A stretch of 64,000 nucleotides of DNA from Paenibacillus sp. FSL R5-0912 (GCF_000758605.1 NZ_CP009282.1:2170001-2234000), one strand, 5' to 3'; shown: positions 41,780 to 51,368, counted from the first letter of the stretch. Numbers and translations are program-made. The notes: generated by a model from the sequence alone, not told the origin.

Positions 41780-42946
41780 ATGGACGAGAAACTGAAAATT
41801 GAGAGCAAACTGGCACAGATTGGTTCGATGGAGGACCCCGCGACAGGGGCGATTAATTATCCTGTGTACAACGCGACGGCATTCCGTCACCCGAGACTCG
41901 GACAGAGCACGGGCTTTGATTACATCCGCACCAAAAATCCTACCCGCTCTGTGCTCGAAGATGCGGCAGCGGTACTGGAATCCGGCGATGCCGGCTTCGC
42001 CTGCGCCTCGGGTATGGCTGCATTGACTACTGTGTTTGCCTTGTTTGGGCAAGGGGATCATCTCGTTGTCTCGCTCGACCTGTACGGCGGAACCTATCGT
42101 CTGCTGGAACGGATTCTGTCCAAATACGGCATCAGCGCCTCCTATGTGGATACGAATGATCTGGATGCTCTGGAGGCTGCGCGACAGCCGGGCACCAAGG
42201 GTGTATTCATTGAGACACCAACCAATCCGCTGATGATGATTACGGATATCGAAGCGGTATGTACATGGGCCCGCCACCACGGGTTGCTCACGATTGTCGA
42301 CAATACGCTGCTGACCCCGTTCTTCCAGCGCCCGATTGAGCTTGGAGCAGATATCATCGTTCACAGCGCGACCAAGTATCTGGGCGGACACAACGATGTA
42401 CTGGCTGGACTTATAGTAACGAAAGGTGCTGAATTGTCTGCTGAAATGGCTGTTCTGCATAACTCAATGGGAGCCGTTCTTGCCCCGAACGACAGCTATC
42501 AGCTGATGAAGGGAATGAAGACACTCGCCCTACGCATGGAGCGGCATGAGAGCAATGCACTGGCTATCGCCCGTTATCTGCTGGAGCATCCGGCCATTGC
42601 TGAGGTCTTCCATCCGGGGCTTCCGGATCATCCGGGGTATGAAATCCAGAAGCGCCAGTCTTCGGGCAATACCGGAATTTTCTCCTTCAAGGTGAAGGAT
42701 GCGAGATACGTGGAGCCGCTGCTCCGCCATATCCGCCTGATCGCCTTCGCTGAGAGTCTTGGCGGTGTGGAATCGCTTATGACTTATCCGGCTGTACAGA
42801 CTCACGCCGATATTCCGGCGGAAATCCGCGATGCGGTGGGTGTAGATGACCGGCTGCTGCGTTTCTCGGTCGGCATCGAGCATGTGGATGATCTGATTGC
42901 GGATCTGACCCAGGCACTAGAGGCCGCGCGCGCCGAGCTTGAGTAG
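41780..42946 (+). CDS. metI: Cystathionine gamma-synthase / O-acetylhomoserine thiolyase (MetI-type)
   Basis: A 388-residue Cys/Met-metabolism PLP enzyme. The PLP lysine is Lys199 (SATKYLGGHNDVLAG). FDYIRTKNPTRSVLE, VEEGDxG-like ESGDAGFACASGMAA and FAESLGGVESLMTYP are family signatures. It joins O-acetylhomoserine with cysteine or sulfide in methionine synthesis, matching the acetyl-type MetA just upstream. ATG at 41780 is eight bases after AGGAGG; the ATG at 41774 is too close. Probably co-transcribed with metA through the repeated elements. Confidence 0.9.
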   Translation: MDEKLKIESKLAQIGSMEDPATGAINYPVYNATAFRHPRLGQSTGFDYIRTKNPTRSVLEDAAAVLESGDAGFACASGMAALTTVFALFGQGDHLVVSLDLYGGTYRLLERILSKYGISASYVDTNDLDALEAARQPGTKGVFIETPTNPLMMITDIEAVCTWARHHGLLTIVDNTLLTPFFQRPIELGADIIVHSATKYLGGHNDVLAGLIVTKGAELSAEMAVLHNSMGAVLAPNDSYQLMKGMKTLALRMERHESNALAIARYLLEHPAIAEVFHPGLPDHPGYEIQKRQSSGNTGIFSFKVKDARYVEPLLRHIRLIAFAESLGGVESLMTYPAVQTHADIPAEIRDAVGVDDRLLRFSVGIEHVDDLIADLTQALEAARAELE

Positions 42947-42998
42947 TTCACATTGGAACAGCTCCGTTCAGTTATCTGAAGTAGCAGTTGCCTTCAAC

Positions 42999-43026
42999 AG
43001 CAGCACCAACGCGGTGCTGCTATTTA
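42999..43026 (+). terminator. Likely terminator after metI
   Basis: AGCAGCACC pairs with GGTGCTGCT, followed by ATTTAT, a weak T-run. Confidence 0.6.
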
Positions 43027-43234
43027 TATAAATATAAGACTGTATGTGTTTTAAGTATCCTTCTATTTCTCGCTGAAACGTTCCGTCCTAATAAAAGGAC
43101 GGCAAAATCGTTTCCACTTGGCGAAAGATTTTTCAAGCTCTCCCGATTGTGATACGATGAGGGAACGAGTTTGTTTACTTTTAATTTGAAATTCTTCTAC
43201 TATACTTCATGGGATTAAGAGGAGGCTGCGAACG

Positions 43235-44371
43235 ATGAGTGCAATTGATCTTATTCTGGATAAGACACTTAAAGGTGAACGTCTTCAATTAGAAGACACA
43301 ATCACTTTGTTCGAAAGCAATGAAATTGAGAAAATGGGCGCTGCTGCAGATATTATTATGAAGCGCTGGCACCCGGACCCGCTGACCACATTCGTGATCG
43401 GCCGCAATATTAACTACACCAATGTATGTGATGTCTATTGCCGCTTCTGCGCCTTCTACCGGAGACCGGGTTCGGAGGAAGGGTATGTGCTTCCGGATGA
43501 AACCATCTATGAGAAGATCGCCGAGACGATCAGCGTGAACGGAACCGAGATTCTGATGCAGGGCGGTACGAACCCGAATTTGCCGTTCAGCTATTACACT
43601 GATATCCTGCGCGGCATTAAGCAGCGGTTCCCGGAGATTACGATGCATTCGTTCTCACCGGCAGAAATAATGAAGATGGTCGAAGTATCAGGTCTGCCGC
43701 TGGAGCAGGTCATGCGTGAGATCCGTGCCGCAGGCCTGGATTCGCTTCCCGGCGGGGGTGCTGAGATTCTCGACGACCGGACACGACGCAAGATCAGCCG
43801 GCTCAAAGGCTCCTGGCGCGAGTGGATGGATGTCATGCAGACCGCACACCGCATTGGAATGAACACCTCAGCCACTATGGTTATTGGCCTAGGCGAGAGC
43901 ATGGAGGAGCGGGCGCTGCATCTGCTGCGTGTCCGTGAAGCTCAGGATGAGTGTATTGCCAATAAATATGACTCCGAAGGATTCCTGGCCTTCATCTCCT
44001 GGACCTTCCAGCCGGATAATACGAACCTGAAGCTGGACCGTCAGACTCCGGAAGAGTACCTCAAGAACGTGGCGATCAGCCGTCTGGTGCTGGATAATAT
44101 TAAGAACTTCCAGTCCTCCTGGGTAACGATGGGGGCTGAGGTCGGCAAGCTCTCCCTGCAATACGGCTGCAATGACTTCGGCAGCACGATGATTGAGGAG
44201 AACGTAGTTTCCTCCGCAGGCGCGACCTACAAGGTCAACATCGAGTCGATTACCCGGATCATCCGCGAAGCAGGCAAGATTCCGGCACAGCGCAACACGC
44301 GCTACGATATCCTGCGGGTGTTCGATGATGCGAACGCGAAGATTGACAATGATTTTGTAATGCAGAATTAG
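43235..44371 (+). CDS. mqnC: Cyclic dehypoxanthinyl futalosine synthase MqnC
   Basis: A 378-residue radical SAM enzyme with the cluster motif Cys65-x3-Cys69-x2-Cys72 (CDVYCRFC), GGTNPNLPFSYY, SFSPAEIMKM and GLDSLPGGGAEIL, all typical of MqnC. It cyclises dehypoxanthine futalosine in the futalosine route to menaquinone. Start ATG follows AAGAGGAGG. It stands alone; mqnA, B and D are not in the window, so the rest of the pathway must lie elsewhere. Confidence 0.9.
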   Translation: MSAIDLILDKTLKGERLQLEDTITLFESNEIEKMGAAADIIMKRWHPDPLTTFVIGRNINYTNVCDVYCRFCAFYRRPGSEEGYVLPDETIYEKIAETISVNGTEILMQGGTNPNLPFSYYTDILRGIKQRFPEITMHSFSPAEIMKMVEVSGLPLEQVMREIRAAGLDSLPGGGAEILDDRTRRKISRLKGSWREWMDVMQTAHRIGMNTSATMVIGLGESMEERALHLLRVREAQDECIANKYDSEGFLAFISWTFQPDNTNLKLDRQTPEEYLKNVAISRLVLDNIKNFQSSWVTMGAEVGKLSLQYGCNDFGSTMIEENVVSSAGATYKVNIESITRIIREAGKIPAQRNTRYDILRVFDDANAKIDNDFVMQN

Positions 44372-44427
44372 AGGGGAGAGCGGCATCTCATATGGTGTCA
44401 GCCCGGCTATTTCACAGGAGCAGATAC

Positions 44428-44479
44428 AACGCTTATCTATCATTTATCCGTTGGGACGGGTGATGGATAGGCGTTTTTT
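44428..44479 (+). terminator. Terminator after mqnC
   Basis: AACGCTTATCTATCA pairs with TGATGGATAGGCGTT around a nested ATCCGT/ACGGGT stem, followed by Ts. Confidence 0.85.
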
Positions 44480-44494
44480 GTGCCTTTAGACCTA

Positions 44495-44821
44495 TCAACT
44501 CACCCAAACCATAAATAGGGTTTGCCCATCCTTCTCCTTCTCATCAGCATAGATATTATTGAAAGAAGCGCGGCCAAGAGTCTTCAGGCGTGTCAGGTTA
44601 TAGACCAGTACAAAAGCGAGCTTGGGATCACTAGTCAGATAGCCGTCGAACTGGCGTCCGCCAACCTTATTATAGGCGTCACTCATCACCCATTCTTCCG
44701 CTTCCCGCAAAGTATCAAAGGTGAGCATTTCTTCAAACCAGCGTATGTCTTGCAGGTTTACGTTTCGATTCTCGTCTTTGACCCAAAAAATTTCCCGATG
44801 TGTGTTCTTTTCCTCGTCCAA
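44495..44821 (-). CDS. Hypothetical protein of unknown family
   Basis: A 108-residue soluble, acidic protein (MDEEKNTHREIFWVKDENRNVNLQDIR...). It begins with TTG at 44821, six bases after a G-rich AGGGGGG site. Charged and aromatic residues are scattered; LTFDTLREAEEWVMSDAYNKVGGRQFDGYL and AFVLVYNLTRLKTLGRASFNNIY look like a compact alpha/beta fold. No known motif is recognised. It is convergent with mqnC. Confidence 0.6.
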   Translation of the reverse strand: MDEEKNTHREIFWVKDENRNVNLQDIRWFEEMLTFDTLREAEEWVMSDAYNKVGGRQFDGYLTSDPKLAFVLVYNLTRLKTLGRASFNNIYADEKEKDGQTLFMVWVS

Positions 44822-44966
44822 TGTCTGCCCCCCTATATTCTTACTCTTGTTTACAATTTACAAAACTCGCAATTCTAGTTAACCCAGTCTGATAGATTGA
44901 AAGTTGGCGATATGTTACGCTTTGACGGTCAGTTTAAAGAGATCGACTGGGAGGGTATTCTATTAT

Positions 44967-47900
44967 ATGAGACAAAAGCGTTGGAACAAACCTATCGCTT
45001 CAATACTGGCTGCAACTGTGATCACTGCACAGGTACTAGGCGGAGTTGTTGCCGGTTCAGTACTGGGAGGCGGGAAGGCGGAAGCTGCCACTGTTGCACC
45101 TGGCACAGTCAGCCTGCGGCTGATGAGTACTACAGATGTGCATACCAATGTGATGGGCTGGGACTACTTCAAGAACAAAGAGTCACTGACTGTGGGACTG
45201 GACCGGACGGCAACGCTGGTGAAACAGGCTCGTGCAGAGATGAACAACACAAACAATCTTTTACTCGACAACGGTGATTTGATTCAGGGTACACCGCTGG
45301 GTACGTACGCTTCGAAGCAAGTAGATGCTGAAGGCAAGACTATACAAATCAATCCGATGATTGCGGCTTTGAATACAATGGAATATGATGCTGCAACACT
45401 CGGCAACCACGAATTTAACTATGGTCTACCGTATCTGAACAGCGTTACTTCGGCAACATATACAGATATACCTTTTATTAATGCGAATGTATATGTTAAC
45501 GACGGTGACAATAATCCTAACAACGATGTAAATTACTTTGAACCATATGAAATTTTGGAAAAGCAAGTTAAAGACAGCAATGGCAATACACAAACCATTA
45601 ACGTAGGCCTGATTGGTCTTGTTACTCCGCAGATTATGGATTGGGACAAAGCCAATCTGGAAGGCAAGGTTATTACTAAAGATATTGCTGAAACAGCCGC
45701 AAAATTCATTCCTGAGATGAAGGCGAAAGGTGCGGATATTATCGTTGCTATGGCGCACACTGGTTATGCTGATTCGGCAGTGCTAGGCGACGGCTCCGAG
45801 AATGACATCAAAGCACTAAGCCTGGTACCTAATATTGATGCAATCACATTCTCCCACACCCATAAAGTATTCCCGGCAGCAACTGTGGATGCTCTGGACG
45901 CATCGTTCAAGAATGCATCCAAAGCTTTGCTGCCTGGCATCGACAATGCCAAAGGTCAGATCAATGGTGTTCCAGCTGTTCAAGCCGGCTTCGGCGGAAA
46001 CAATCTGGGCTTGATTGACCTCACCATTAAGCCAGAGGGAGACGGCTGGGTTGTAGACAAAACCAATTCCCAATCCTCTACCCGTTCAATTACGGGCGTG
46101 ACTCCGGATGCTGCAGTGGACGCGGCCTTAAAAGCAGCCCATGAAGCTACAATTCAATATGTTAATACACCGCTGGGTAAAACGGATGTGCCGATGAACA
46201 GCTTCTTCGCGATGGTGCAGGATGATCCGACCGTTCAGATCGTAACCTATGCACAGCGAAGCTATGTAGAGAACCGGATTAATACAGATCCGACTCTGGC
46301 TGCTTACCAGGGGATGCCAATACTGAGCGTAGGCGCGCCTTTCAAAGCAGGACGCAACGGCCCTGATGAATATACTGATATTAAAGCAGGCGACCTGACG
46401 ATCCGCAGTGCAAGTGACTTGTATCTTTACGATAATACATTGAAGGCAATTTTGGTTAAGGGGTCAACGGTAAAAGAATGGGTTGAAATGAGCGCAGGCG
46501 CCTTTAACCGTATCAAACCGGCGGTATCCACCACGCAGGAGCTGCTTAATTCTAAATTCTCCGTATACAATTTCGATGTGATTGACGGAATCGAGTATAC
46601 GATCGATGTAACCCGCAATGCGAAATACAAAGAAGATGGCACAATTAATGATGCCAATTCCAGCCGGGTTACTTCAATCACGTATAATGACAAACCACTG
46701 AACATGGATGATAAGTTTATCGTTGTTACTAACAATTATCGTGCGAGCGGCGGCGGGAACTTCCCGGGTCTCAAAACAGATGCCAAGATGATTATTGACA
46801 CTCTGGACGAGAACCGCCAAATTCTGATGGATTATATCAAGGAAGCAGGAACCGTTAACCAACCGGCCGACCATAACTGGTCGATTGCACCGATCAAAGG
46901 CAATGTCAATGTGACCTTTACATCGTCGCCGGATGCTGTTCCTTATGCTAGCGGCAAAATTAGCGATACAGGGACAAAGAACGCTAAAGGCTTTGAAATT
47001 TTTAATCTGAATCTGAAACAATCCGTTCCGGCACCGACCAAAGATGTTGAAGTGCATCTGATCGGAGTCAACGATTTGCACGGACAGCTCGATACAACCT
47101 CTATTGTCAGCAACCGGCCAGTAGGGACAGTGGCCTATCTGGCAGCTTACCTGAAACAAGCCCAGGCGAAGTATGAATACTCTCTATTGTTCCATAACGG
47201 CGATTCTGTCGGCGCTTCTGCTCCGGTATCCTCGCTTGAACGCGACGAACCGACGATCGAGTGGATGAACCTGATGAAATTCGATGTGGGTTCACTGGGT
47301 AACCATGAGTTCGACCAAGGTGTAGGGGCGATGAAATCACAAATCTTCGGCGGTGAAGATCCAAAGAATAAGTCAATCGTCCATAAAGGCGCGGACTTTG
47401 ATTATATCAATGCCAATGCGGTGGATGAAAAAACCGGGACTCCGATCATTAATCCGTATGTAATCAAAGAAATCGGCGGCGTCAAAATCGGCTTTATCGG
47501 TGTCGTGACCAAGGCTACGCCAAGCAAAGTATCCCCTGAAGGTACGGCAGGCGTTAAATTCCTGAGCGCGACCGAGGAAGTCGAGGCAATCAATAAATAC
47601 GCTAAGGAGCTTCAGGATAAAGGCGTACAAACGATTATTGTGCTTGCGCATGATCCTGCAACAACTAAAGACGGCAAGACGACAGGCGAAGCGGCCGATC
47701 TGGCGAATGCCCTCCCGGCTGATTCCCCGGTCGATGTCATCGTTGCCGGCGACAACCACGCACTGGCCAACGGTACAGTTAACGGCAAGTTGATCGTTCA
47801 GGCATATTCGTATGGTACGGCTTATGATGACATTAAGCTGGTGATCGACCACACCACAGGCGATGTTAAAGAGAAATCTGCTATCGTTCCTACGACCTTC

Positions 47901-49289
47901 CAGGATGATCCTGGTATCACTCCTGATGCAGAGTCAGCAGCGTTGGTGAAAAAATACCTGGACAAGCACCCGGAGCTGAGCAATCCTGTAGGCACAACAG
48001 ATGGTACGGTTACCCGTACAGATGTATACCTGAAGGAAGCTCCTCTAGGCAACCTGATTGCGGATGCCATGCGTCAAGCTGATTTCAAAGACGGCGCTAA
48101 GGCTCCTGCTGATTTTGCCTTCATGAATCCGGGCGGCATCCGCGCCGATCTGCCAAAGGGGAATGTCTCCTTCGGTGACTTGGCTAAGATCCAGCCATTT
48201 GGCAATACACTGGTGAAGCTGACGCTTACCGGTGAACAGATTAAGACACTGCTGCAGCAGCAATGGGCAGTGAAAGCCGACGGAACACCAGACATCAAGA
48301 CACTGCAGATCTCCGGTCTGAAATATACTGCCAACATGTATCTGCCGGTTGCCAGCCGTGTGGCTAATCTGACCAAAACAGACGGGACACCAATTGAAAT
48401 GTCCAAGACCTATACGGCTGTAGTCAACAACTTCATGGCTGCAGGCGGGGACAATTACAAAGTATTGACGCAAGCAAGTAAATCGCTGGCCGGACCGATT
48501 GATCTGGACGTATTCTACGAGTATATTGTGAATACGTTCAAAGGCGGTGCCATTAGAGCTGCTATTGAAGGCCGGATTACCAATGTTGCAGACCCGGGTT
48601 CAAACCCTGGTACAGGACCTGTTGCGACTGCAACACCTAAACCAACTGCTTCACCGTCAGCTTCTCCTAGTCCGGCGGCAACAGCAACTCCTGCACCGGC
48701 AGCCACTCCGGCTCCAACACAGAGTCCTGCCGCACCTGTAGCAGTATTCAAAGATTTGGGTAAGGTAGCCTGGGCACAGGAGGCCATTAATGCACTCGCG
48801 GCAAAAGGTATTATTAAAGGCATCGACGGCACGAATTTTGCTCCGGTGAAGAGCGTGACCCGTGCAGAATTCGTAACCATGCTGGTTCGTTCGCTCGGCT
48901 TGACGAATACGGCAACAGCTGTTACGTTCAGCGATGTGAAGCAAGGAGTCTGGTACTCGGACACCATCGCTGCTGCTGTAAATGCAGGTCTGGTAAGAGG
49001 TTCGGGCAACGGGAAATTCGAGCCGGGCCGTGAGATTACCCGTGAGGAAATGGCGATCATGATCGCTAATGCCCTCAAGGATCAGCTGCAGCCGGTTGAT
49101 CCTGCTGCTCTGAATAAGTTTGCTGACAAGGCCAAGATTGCGTCCTATGCGCAGCAGCCTGTAGCACAGCTTACTCAGCTGGGGATCGTCAACGGTGTGG
49201 ACGCCCAGAAATTCGCACCGAAAAGTATTGCAAACCGCGCCCAGGCGGCCGTCATTATTTACCGGATGCTGGAAAACAAAGCTTCCTGA
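44967..49289 (+). CDS. Secreted two-domain nucleotidase/cyclic phosphodiesterase with SLH anchor (YfkN-like)
   Basis: A 1440-residue surface enzyme. Residues ~1-40 are a signal peptide (ends AEA). Metallophosphatase module 1 has TTDVHTN, LDNGDLIQG, LGNHEFNYG and SHTHK, followed by a 5'-nucleotidase C-terminal domain (YRASGGGNFPG). Module 2 has GVNDLHGQ, HNGDSVGAS, LGNHEFDQG and AGDNHALANG, followed by its own C-terminal domain (NPGGIRADL, NFMAAGGDNYK). A Pro/Thr/Ser linker and three SLH repeats (about 1265-1440) bind the cell wall polymer. It probably scavenges phosphate and nucleosides from nucleotides, like B. subtilis YfkN. ATG at 44967 follows GGGAGGG. Confidence 0.9.
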   Translation: MRQKRWNKPIASILAATVITAQVLGGVVAGSVLGGGKAEAATVAPGTVSLRLMSTTDVHTNVMGWDYFKNKESLTVGLDRTATLVKQARAEMNNTNNLLLDNGDLIQGTPLGTYASKQVDAEGKTIQINPMIAALNTMEYDAATLGNHEFNYGLPYLNSVTSATYTDIPFINANVYVNDGDNNPNNDVNYFEPYEILEKQVKDSNGNTQTINVGLIGLVTPQIMDWDKANLEGKVITKDIAETAAKFIPEMKAKGADIIVAMAHTGYADSAVLGDGSENDIKALSLVPNIDAITFSHTHKVFPAATVDALDASFKNASKALLPGIDNAKGQINGVPAVQAGFGGNNLGLIDLTIKPEGDGWVVDKTNSQSSTRSITGVTPDAAVDAALKAAHEATIQYVNTPLGKTDVPMNSFFAMVQDDPTVQIVTYAQRSYVENRINTDPTLAAYQGMPILSVGAPFKAGRNGPDEYTDIKAGDLTIRSASDLYLYDNTLKAILVKGSTVKEWVEMSAGAFNRIKPAVSTTQELLNSKFSVYNFDVIDGIEYTIDVTRNAKYKEDGTINDANSSRVTSITYNDKPLNMDDKFIVVTNNYRASGGGNFPGLKTDAKMIIDTLDENRQILMDYIKEAGTVNQPADHNWSIAPIKGNVNVTFTSSPDAVPYASGKISDTGTKNAKGFEIFNLNLKQSVPAPTKDVEVHLIGVNDLHGQLDTTSIVSNRPVGTVAYLAAYLKQAQAKYEYSLLFHNGDSVGASAPVSSLERDEPTIEWMNLMKFDVGSLGNHEFDQGVGAMKSQIFGGEDPKNKSIVHKGADFDYINANAVDEKTGTPIINPYVIKEIGGVKIGFIGVVTKATPSKVSPEGTAGVKFLSATEEVEAINKYAKELQDKGVQTIIVLAHDPATTKDGKTTGEAADLANALPADSPVDVIVAGDNHALANGTVNGKLIVQAYSYGTAYDDIKLVIDHTTGDVKEKSAIVPTTFQDDPGITPDAESAALVKKYLDKHPELSNPVGTTDGTVTRTDVYLKEAPLGNLIADAMRQADFKDGAKAPADFAFMNPGGIRADLPKGNVSFGDLAKIQPFGNTLVKLTLTGEQIKTLLQQQWAVKADGTPDIKTLQISGLKYTANMYLPVASRVANLTKTDGTPIEMSKTYTAVVNNFMAAGGDNYKVLTQASKSLAGPIDLDVFYEYIVNTFKGGAIRAAIEGRITNVADPGSNPGTGPVATATPKPTASPSASPSPAATATPAPAATPAPTQSPAAPVAVFKDLGKVAWAQEAINALAAKGIIKGIDGTNFAPVKSVTRAEFVTMLVRSLGLTNTATAVTFSDVKQGVWYSDTIAAAVNAGLVRGSGNGKFEPGREITREEMAIMIANALKDQLQPVDPAALNKFADKAKIASYAQQPVAQLTQLGIVNGVDAQKFAPKSIANRAQAAVIIYRMLENKAS

Positions 49290-49318
49290 TTTCTATATGA
49301 ATACAATTGAATCAGGCA

Positions 49319-49350
49319 AAAGGCCCGTGCACATTGTGCGCGGGCCTTTC
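49319..49350 (+). terminator. Terminator after the nucleotidase
   Basis: AAAGGCCCG pairs with CGGGCCTTT around a GCAC/GTGC inner stem. Confidence 0.8.
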
Positions 49351-49399
49351 CGTTTACGAGGATGCTAAGGCTTGTCCAGCCCAGACCATAGGCGTCTTG

Positions 49400-49582
49400 T
49401 TATTTCACTGCAGCTTCCCATTTACAGCGGATAGGGGAGACAATCGCATTTTCTTTTTTGAGCTCGGTGAAGGCCTTGTCGACCGCTTTGCGTTCCAGCC
49501 CTGACAGCTTCTCAACTTCACCTGCAGTTACAGGAGCTGCTGAAGCTTTAATGATTTCCAGTACTTGATCTTTAACACTCAT
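49400..49582 (-). CDS. Small winged-helix DNA-binding protein
   Basis: A 60-residue protein (MSVKDQVLEIIKASAAPVTAGEVEKLSGLERKAVDKAFTE...) that is almost entirely one helix-turn-helix with a basic recognition helix followed by a short wing (IVSPIRCKWEAAVK). ATG at 49582 follows AAAGGATG by nine bases. It is a stand-alone minus-strand gene. It resembles small MarR-like or ribosomal-type wHTH proteins; its target is unknown. Confidence 0.65.
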   Translation of the reverse strand: MSVKDQVLEIIKASAAPVTAGEVEKLSGLERKAVDKAFTELKKENAIVSPIRCKWEAAVK

Positions 49583-49767
49583 GAGTTACACATCCTTTGT
49601 TCATTGTGATTTGGTCCATACTGATGCTTCGTAACATTCGTAATGTCAGACAAATCATAAAAGAAAAACGGTAAAGGGGCAGTGATTTTTTTACAATAGT
49701 AGTTTACAGTTCTATCCAAAAGTGATATCATAATTATATCAAATACATATCTAATGGAGGCATCTTT

Positions 49768-50610
49768 ATGAAAGAGAAAACATTGCATCCTGTCAGCGGA
49801 TTCTGGGTGGTGGCTCTAATTGCCATTTGTATCGGGGGCGGCATTTACGGTGCCGTTCAGGAATACGTGGCATTGCCTGTCATCCTGTTTGTTGCAGCCG
49901 GTATTCTATGTACGAGTATTACCGTCGTTCAGCCGAACAAGTCAGTGGTCGTGACCTTCTTTGGCCAATATGTCGGTACGATTGCAACCAGCGGGTTATT
50001 CGCTGTAATTCCGTTCAGCATCCGCAAGACCGTATCGCTGCGGGTCCGCAACTTCAACAGCGTGAAGCTGAAGGTCAATGATGTGGAAGGAAATCCGATT
50101 GAGATTGCTGCGGTGATTGTATTCAAGGTCATTAATTCGGCCAAGGCGCTGTTTGATGTAGATAAGTATATGGCGTTTGTGGAAATCCAGAGTGAAACGG
50201 CGCTGCGTCATGTAGCGAGTAGATACCCTTACGATAACTTCAATGAGACCGGCATGTCCCTGCGGGCCAATGCCGATGAGATTGCCAAAGAACTGGCGGT
50301 GGAGCTGCAGGAGCGTCTGTCCTTATCCGGTGTAGAAGTGATCGAAGCCCGCCTGACCCATCTGGCCTACTCCACAGAGATCGCCAGCACAATGCTGCAG
50401 CGCCAGCAGGCTTCGGCCATTCTATCTGCACGCCAGATCATCGTAGAAGGTGCTGTCGGCATGGTGGATATGGCAATCCGCCAACTCAAAGAGAGCGGTG
50501 TAGTTGAACTGGACGAAGAACGCAAGGCGGCGATGATCAATAATCTGATGGTGGCGATTGTGTCGGAGCGCGGTGCGAGCCCAGTCATTAACGCTGGCTC
50601 GTTGTACTAA
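49768..50610 (+). CDS. SPFH-domain membrane protein
   Basis: A 280-residue protein with two N-terminal hydrophobic helices ([38 protein letters not shown]) and an SPFH/band 7 domain ([43 protein letters not shown]), then a coiled helix ending [16 protein letters not shown]. Such proteins form oligomeric membrane scaffolds. Start ATG follows AATGGAGG. A small RHH gene follows 12 bases later. Confidence 0.85.
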   Translation: MKEKTLHPVSGFWVVALIAICIGGGIYGAVQEYVALPVILFVAAGILCTSITVVQPNKSVVVTFFGQYVGTIATSGLFAVIPFSIRKTVSLRVRNFNSVKLKVNDVEGNPIEIAAVIVFKVINSAKALFDVDKYMAFVEIQSETALRHVASRYPYDNFNETGMSLRANADEIAKELAVELQERLSLSGVEVIEARLTHLAYSTEIASTMLQRQQASAILSARQIIVEGAVGMVDMAIRQLKESGVVELDEERKAAMINNLMVAIVSERGASPVINAGSLY

Positions 50611-50622
50611 GGCGGTAATATT

Positions 50623-50796
50623 ATGGCGGCCAAAAAAAGCTTTCCGCTGCGGATCGATCCCGAACTGCACGAAGCGCTGGAACGTTGGGCGGGAGAAGAG
50701 TTTCGCAGCGTAAACGGACATATCGAATACTTGCTGCGTGAGTCTTTGAAGCGCGCAGGCCGCTTGCCGGGTAAGAAACGCCGGGAAGAAGAATGA
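50623..50796 (+). CDS. Small ribbon-helix-helix (Arc-type) protein
   Basis: A 57-residue protein ([20 protein letters not shown]...) with the Arc/MetJ-type motif: basic N-terminal strand KKSFPLRI, helix [18 protein letters not shown] and helix [15 protein letters not shown], then a basic tail. Start has a GGCGGT site. It follows the SPFH gene by 12 bases and probably shares its transcript; the partner role in this pairing is unknown. It is not an obvious antitoxin because no toxin is adjacent. Confidence 0.75.
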   Translation: MAAKKSFPLRIDPELHEALERWAGEEFRSVNGHIEYLLRESLKRAGRLPGKKRREEE

Positions 50797-50837
50797 ACAG
50801 CCTGGGGCGGCGGCGCTTCAGACTTGTATAACTTGCT

Positions 50838-50878
50838 AAACCGGCTGTGCCGTCCTTGTGAGGAGGCACAGCCGGTTC
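50838..50878 (+). terminator. Terminator after the RHH gene
   Basis: AACCGGCTGTGCC pairs with GGCACAGCCGGTT. T-run is poor. Confidence 0.55.
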
Positions 50879-50881
50879 CAC

Positions 50882-50910
50882 TTGACGGAAGATAAGCTGA
50901 GATTTATAAT
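50882..50910 (+). promoter_or_regulatory. SigA-type promoter of the thrS leader
   Basis: TTGACG (50882-50887), 17-base spacer, TATAAT (50905-50910). Confidence 0.8.
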
Positions 50911-50916
50911 TACCGT

Positions 50917-51241
50917 AATTCACGTTATCAGCTTCGACAAAGATATGAATCGATGTTCAGGACCGCTTCAGAGAGAGGAAACCCCAGGCTGCAATTTCCT
51001 CCGGTACCGGCTTTTGATTTACCCCTTTGTAGCTGCGGTTATGAATTCCTGGGATGTCCGGCTGCGGACATCATTTCAGCAGGATAGTAAGAACCGCCGG
51101 TTCATGGCCGTTATCTCCATGCTGACGAAGGATTCTATTCTGCAATGCCGCTGCTCTGCAGCCGGCTCTGTATGAATGAATTGAATTTGGGTGGAACCAC
51201 GGGTGCAATCACTCGTCCCTTTGCGGGACGGGTGTTTTTTG
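50917..51241 (+). ncRNA. T-box leader of thrS
   Basis: The T-box sequence GGGTGGAACCACG lies at 51189-51201, ahead of a terminator (ACTCGTCCC/GGGACGGGT plus six Ts, 51211-51241). Stem I lies upstream. An ACC specifier, expected for threonine, occurs within GGTACCGGC near 51005 but I could not fix the loop. Uncharged tRNA(Thr) would prevent termination. Confidence 0.88.
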
Positions 51242-51291
51242 TGTGCAGAGACCTGCCGAAGAAGCAAGTATCACAGAAGCGGATGTTCCGC

Positions 51292-51368
51292 ACAACTAAG
51301 CCAATGCTCCCGGAGTAAGTTTGTACGTAAAGGATCAGGGAAGTATTGGCTAACAAACTTTTAGGAGG
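51292..51368 (+). repeat. SD-proximal repeated element, copy C, between the T-box and thrS
   Basis: Outer stem GCCAAT (51300-51305) pairs with ATTGGC (51345-51350). AGTTTGT (51318-51324) matches ACAAACT (51353-51359), and the element ends at AGGAGG (51363-51368), the thrS ribosome site. A local hairpin CTCC-C-GGAG sits within it. Confidence 0.75.

Noticed and set aside
44897..45277. A 126-residue Cys-rich frame at the start of the nucleotidase
   Set aside because: It overlaps the signal peptide and first phosphatase motif of the real gene in another frame.
50623..50796. Antitoxin of a toxin-antitoxin pair
   Set aside because: The RHH fold is compatible, but no toxin gene lies next to it; the neighbour is an SPFH protein.
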